Below the pieces are notes generated by a model that ran no database searches, was not told where the DNA came from, and was given only the letters and a program-made list of their open reading frames with translations. 34,446 bases of DNA from the NCBI GenBank assembly GCA_030431615.1, contig JAUIID010000031.1, positions 1-34,446 on the forward strand, read 5' to 3'. The stretch comes from Alphaproteobacteria bacterium. GTDB lineage: Bacteria > Pseudomonadota > Alphaproteobacteria > Geminicoccales > Geminicoccaceae. The translations under genes were made by a program, and so were the position numbers. This document shows, in pieces, positions 32,490 to 34,446 of this stretch. The first letter of the stretch is position 1, and every line of letters starts with the position of its first letter.

Positions 32490-33260
32490 TTGTACGGACT
32501 CGATGAGCGCATAGCTCTGGTCACCGGTGCCGCCTCCGGCATCGGCCGCGCCATAGCGCAGCGCCTGGCACGGGAAGGCTGCCATGTCGGCCTCGTGGAC
32601 ACCGCCGAGGCGGGCCTGCGGGAGACCGCCCGGAGCATCGCGGAGACCGGCCGCAGGACCTGCCACGTCGTGGCCGACGTCACCGAGCGCCGGAACGTCG
32701 ATCGCGCCGTCGCCACGTTGACCGAGGCGCTCGGCACCGCCGACATCCTCGTCAACTCGGCCGGCATCCTGCGCGTCGGCGCCATGCTCGACCAGCCCTA
32801 CGACGACTTCGCCCGGCTGTTCCGGGTCAATGTCGACGGCACCTTCCACGTCTGCCAGGCCGTCGTCCCGGCCATGGTCGCCAGGGGCAGGGGAGCCGTG
32901 ATCAACCTCTCCTCCTGGCTCGGCAAGAAGGGCATGAAGCTCTATGGCGGCTATGCCGCGTCGAAGTTCGCGGTGATCGGCATGACGCAGTCCCTTGCCC
33001 TCGAGGTCGCCGCCTCCGGCGTGCGGGTGAACGCACTCTGTCCGGGGCTGATCGTCGAGACGGGGATGCGCGATCAGGCCGAGGCCGTGCACCGCTCGCT
33101 CGGCCTGCCGAGCGCGGAGGAGCGGGTCTCGACCATCCCGCGCGGCCGCCACGGCAAGCCCGACGACATCGCCAGGGTCGCCGCCTTCCTGGCTTCCAAC
33201 GAGGCCGACTTCATGACCGGCCAGGCGGTCAACGTGACAGGTGGATTCTGGCTCAACTGA
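32490..33260 (+). CDS. SDR-family oxidoreductase (3-oxoacyl reductase-like)
   Basis: A 256-residue classical SDR with ALVTGAASGIGRAIAQRLA, NSAGILRVG, the Ser in NLSSWLG, YAASK (GGYAASKFAVIG) and NALCPGLIVETGM, ending in GQAVNVTGGFWLN. The catalytic set is complete. The start is TTG at 32490, well supported by GGGGAG 6-7 nt upstream and by the position of YGLDERIALVTG; there is no better ATG. The NSAG in place of NNAG is a mild variation. It lies between another SDR and the DapA-like gene on the same strand, so it is part of one operon. The hydroxyacyl or alcohol substrate is unknown. Confidence 0.9.
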   Translation: MYGLDERIALVTGAASGIGRAIAQRLAREGCHVGLVDTAEAGLRETARSIAETGRRTCHVVADVTERRNVDRAVATLTEALGTADILVNSAGILRVGAMLDQPYDDFARLFRVNVDGTFHVCQAVVPAMVARGRGAVINLSSWLGKKGMKLYGGYAASKFAVIGMTQSLALEVAASGVRVNALCPGLIVETGMRDQAEAVHRSLGLPSAEERVSTIPRGRHGKPDDIARVAAFLASNEADFMTGQAVNVTGGFWLN

Positions 33261-33296
33261 GCTATCTCGATTGGAACAGCAGGGGAGTTTTGGGCC

Positions 33297-34262
33297 ATGC
33301 GACAGTTCAAGGGCTACCGGCCGAAGGGCGTCATCCCGGCGACGCTGCTCGCCTTCAACGACGACTTCTCGATCAACGAGCAGGAATCGCGCCGGCACCT
33401 GGCGGAGGTGGCGGCGACGAAGGGCCTGAACGCCATCACGGTCAACGGCCACGCCTCGGAGGTGCATGCCTGCACCTTCGACGAGCAGCAGCGCATCCTC
33501 GACATCTCGCTCGAGGAGGTCGGCGACCAGCTGCCGCTGATCAACGGCATCTATGCCGATGGCAGCCTCGAGGCCGCCCGGCTCGCAAAGATGGCCGAAG
33601 CGGCCGGTGCTGCGGCGCTGCTCGTCTTCCCGCCGCAGAGCATGAGCATGGGCGGCCAGCTTCGCCCGGAGATGGCGATCGCCCACTTCAAGACCATCGC
33701 CGCCGCCACCGATCTGCCGCTCATCGTCTTCCAGTACCCGCAGGCGACGGGCCTGGGTTATCCGTTCGAGACGCTGCTCCGCATGTGCGATGAAGTGCCG
33801 TCCATCGTCGCCATCAAGGACTGGTCGAACGACGGCCTGCTGCACGAGCGGCACACCCGCACGCTGCAGTCGCTCGCCCGGCCGGTCACCGTGCTCACCA
33901 CCCACAGCGGCTGGCTGATGGCGTCCCTGACCATGGGCTGCGACGGCCTGCTCTCGGGTGCCGGCAGCGTCATCCCGGAGCTGCAGGTCGCCCTCTTCGA
34001 GGCGGTCCAGGCGAAGGACCTGGCGACGGCCCAGGCGATCAACGACCGCATCTACCCGCTGGTCCAGGCCTTCTACGCGCCGCCCTTCCTCGACATGCAC
34101 AACCGCATGAAGGAATGCCTCGTCATGCTCGGCCGGCTCGACCGGGCGGTCGTCCGCCCGCCGCTCATGAAGCTCGGCGAGGCCGAGCTCGACCGGCTGC
34201 GCCAGGCGCTCGAAACGGCCGGCCTCGGCCGCGAGGGCGCCTTCGCCGCTGCTGCCGAATAA
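33297..34262 (+). CDS. Dihydrodipicolinate synthase (DapA)-family lyase
   Basis: A 321-residue TIM-barrel class I aldolase/lyase of the DapA/NanA/KDG-aldolase superfamily. The Schiff-base lysine is probably Lys174 in IVAIKDWSND, with the partner Tyr147 in FQYPQATG. Unlike true DapA, the GTTGE-type pyruvate loop reads VNGHASEVHACT, so the carboxylate pocket differs and lysine synthesis is unlikely. Other landmarks are RRHLAEVAATKGLN, ADGSLEAARLAKMAEAAGA and HSGWLMASLTMGCDGLLSGAGSVIPEL. AGGGGAG lies upstream of the ATG. It may cleave an aldol bond, or deaminate or decarboxylate a keto acid late in the island's pathway. It is followed by a hairpin and a second CoA-transferase gene. Confidence 0.88.
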   Translation: MRQFKGYRPKGVIPATLLAFNDDFSINEQESRRHLAEVAATKGLNAITVNGHASEVHACTFDEQQRILDISLEEVGDQLPLINGIYADGSLEAARLAKMAEAAGAAALLVFPPQSMSMGGQLRPEMAIAHFKTIAAATDLPLIVFQYPQATGLGYPFETLLRMCDEVPSIVAIKDWSNDGLLHERHTRTLQSLARPVTVLTTHSGWLMASLTMGCDGLLSGAGSVIPELQVALFEAVQAKDLATAQAINDRIYPLVQAFYAPPFLDMHNRMKECLVMLGRLDRAVVRPPLMKLGEAELDRLRQALETAGLGREGAFAAAAE

Positions 34263-34273
34263 AGGAAAGCAAC

Positions 34274-34301
34274 GGCGCGGCTGGCGGCCGCCGGCCGCGC
34301 C
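34274..34301 (+). terminator. GC-rich hairpin after the DapA-family gene
   Basis: The perfect 8-bp arms GGCGCGGC (34274-34281) and GCCGCGCC (34294-34301) enclose a further self-complementary core (GGCGGCCGCC). There is no T-run after it, so it is not a textbook terminator. It lies 12 nt after the DapA-family stop and 22 nt before the next start codon, where it could attenuate transcription or protect the upstream message. Confidence 0.45.
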
Positions 34302-34322
34302 AGAATCACCGGGTGGGACGCG

Positions 34323-34446
34323 ATGCTCGATCTCCTCGACGGCGTGCGCGTCGTCAGCTTCAACCACTTCCTGCTCGGCCCCGTCGGCATGCAGATCCTG
34401 GGTGATCTCGGCGCCGACGTGCTCGCGGTGGAGCCCATCGCGGGCG
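34323..34446 (+). CDS. Family III CoA-transferase (CaiB/BaiF), N-terminal part
   Basis: The first 41 codons of a gene that leaves the right edge of the window. The start ATG is followed by LDLLDGVRVVSFNHFLLGP, then GMQILGDLGADVLAVEP, which matches the N-terminus of the family and of the gene at 24870 (LLDG-x5-VSF-x-HFL-x-GP). The active-site Asp lies beyond the window. Two family III CoA-transferases in one island suggest two activation or exchange steps, or alternative CoA donors. The ribosome-binding site is not obvious; GGGTGGGACG lies upstream. Confidence 0.85.
   Translation, partial: MLDLLDGVRVVSFNHFLLGPVGMQILGDLGADVLAVEPIAG

Noticed and set aside
23040-34262. A complete hydroxyproline pathway formed by the racemase-family gene and the DapA-family gene
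   Set aside because: The genes are about 10 kb apart in different transcription units, the DapA-family loop is atypical, and no FAD-dependent oxidase or semialdehyde dehydrogenase gene is present.

Overview
The window is very GC-rich, has almost no non-coding space and carries 36 recognisable protein genes, two of them cut by the window edges. Two complete tripartite tricarboxylate transporter (TTT) systems, two family III CoA-transferases, many SDR and Gfo/Idh dehydrogenases, and FCD-type GntR and TetR regulators suggest an alphaproteobacterium with a large catabolic genome. This lineage is an inference from gene content; there is no rRNA or other phylogenetic marker here. I saw no tRNA, rRNA, CRISPR array, insertion sequence or phage gene.

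Layout. (1) 1-3335, minus strand: the start of a COG2984-type substrate-binding protein, a sugar isomerase plus Gfo/Idh dehydrogenase pair, and a WecG/TagA glycosyltransferase. (2) 3617-9235, plus strand: a patatin-like lipase, TTT system 1 (binding protein, small and large membrane subunits), an SDR resembling pentose 1-dehydrogenases, and a small membrane protein. (3) 9240-13765, minus strand: a three-subunit molybdenum/iron-sulfur/membrane-anchor enzyme that best fits cytoplasmic-facing sulfite dehydrogenase SoeABC. It is divergent from an isopropylmalate/tartrate dehydrogenase-like gene and a single-domain rhodanese. (4) 15634-15754: a 121-bp near-palindrome filling the space between two convergent genes. 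(5) 15753-18473, minus strand: a GntR regulator, Gfo/Idh dehydrogenase and SMP-30 lactonase operon, divergent from TTT system 2 (18604-21986). A perfect 16-bp palindrome lies between them. (6) 22052-24650: a nitronate monooxygenase-like gene, a proline racemase-family enzyme with a Ser/Cys active site, and a cupin. (7) 24870-34446: a CoA-ester catabolic island.

The last island is the best candidate for an undescribed pathway. It holds two family III CoA-transferases (the second cut by the window edge), a MaoC hydratase, an SDR that has lost its catalytic tetrad, a fused family I CoA-transferase, an enoyl-CoA hydratase, a type II dehydroquinase-like protein that keeps the catalytic core but has lost two substrate-hydroxyl-binding residues, an alpha/beta hydrolase, a TetR regulator, two intact SDRs and a DapA-family lyase. 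Tight spacing and 4-nt overlaps indicate that most of these genes are co-transcribed. A plausible reading is uptake of an organic acid, CoA activation, hydration and dehydration, oxidation, ring or ester hydrolysis, and lyase cleavage. The substrate cannot be named from sequence alone.
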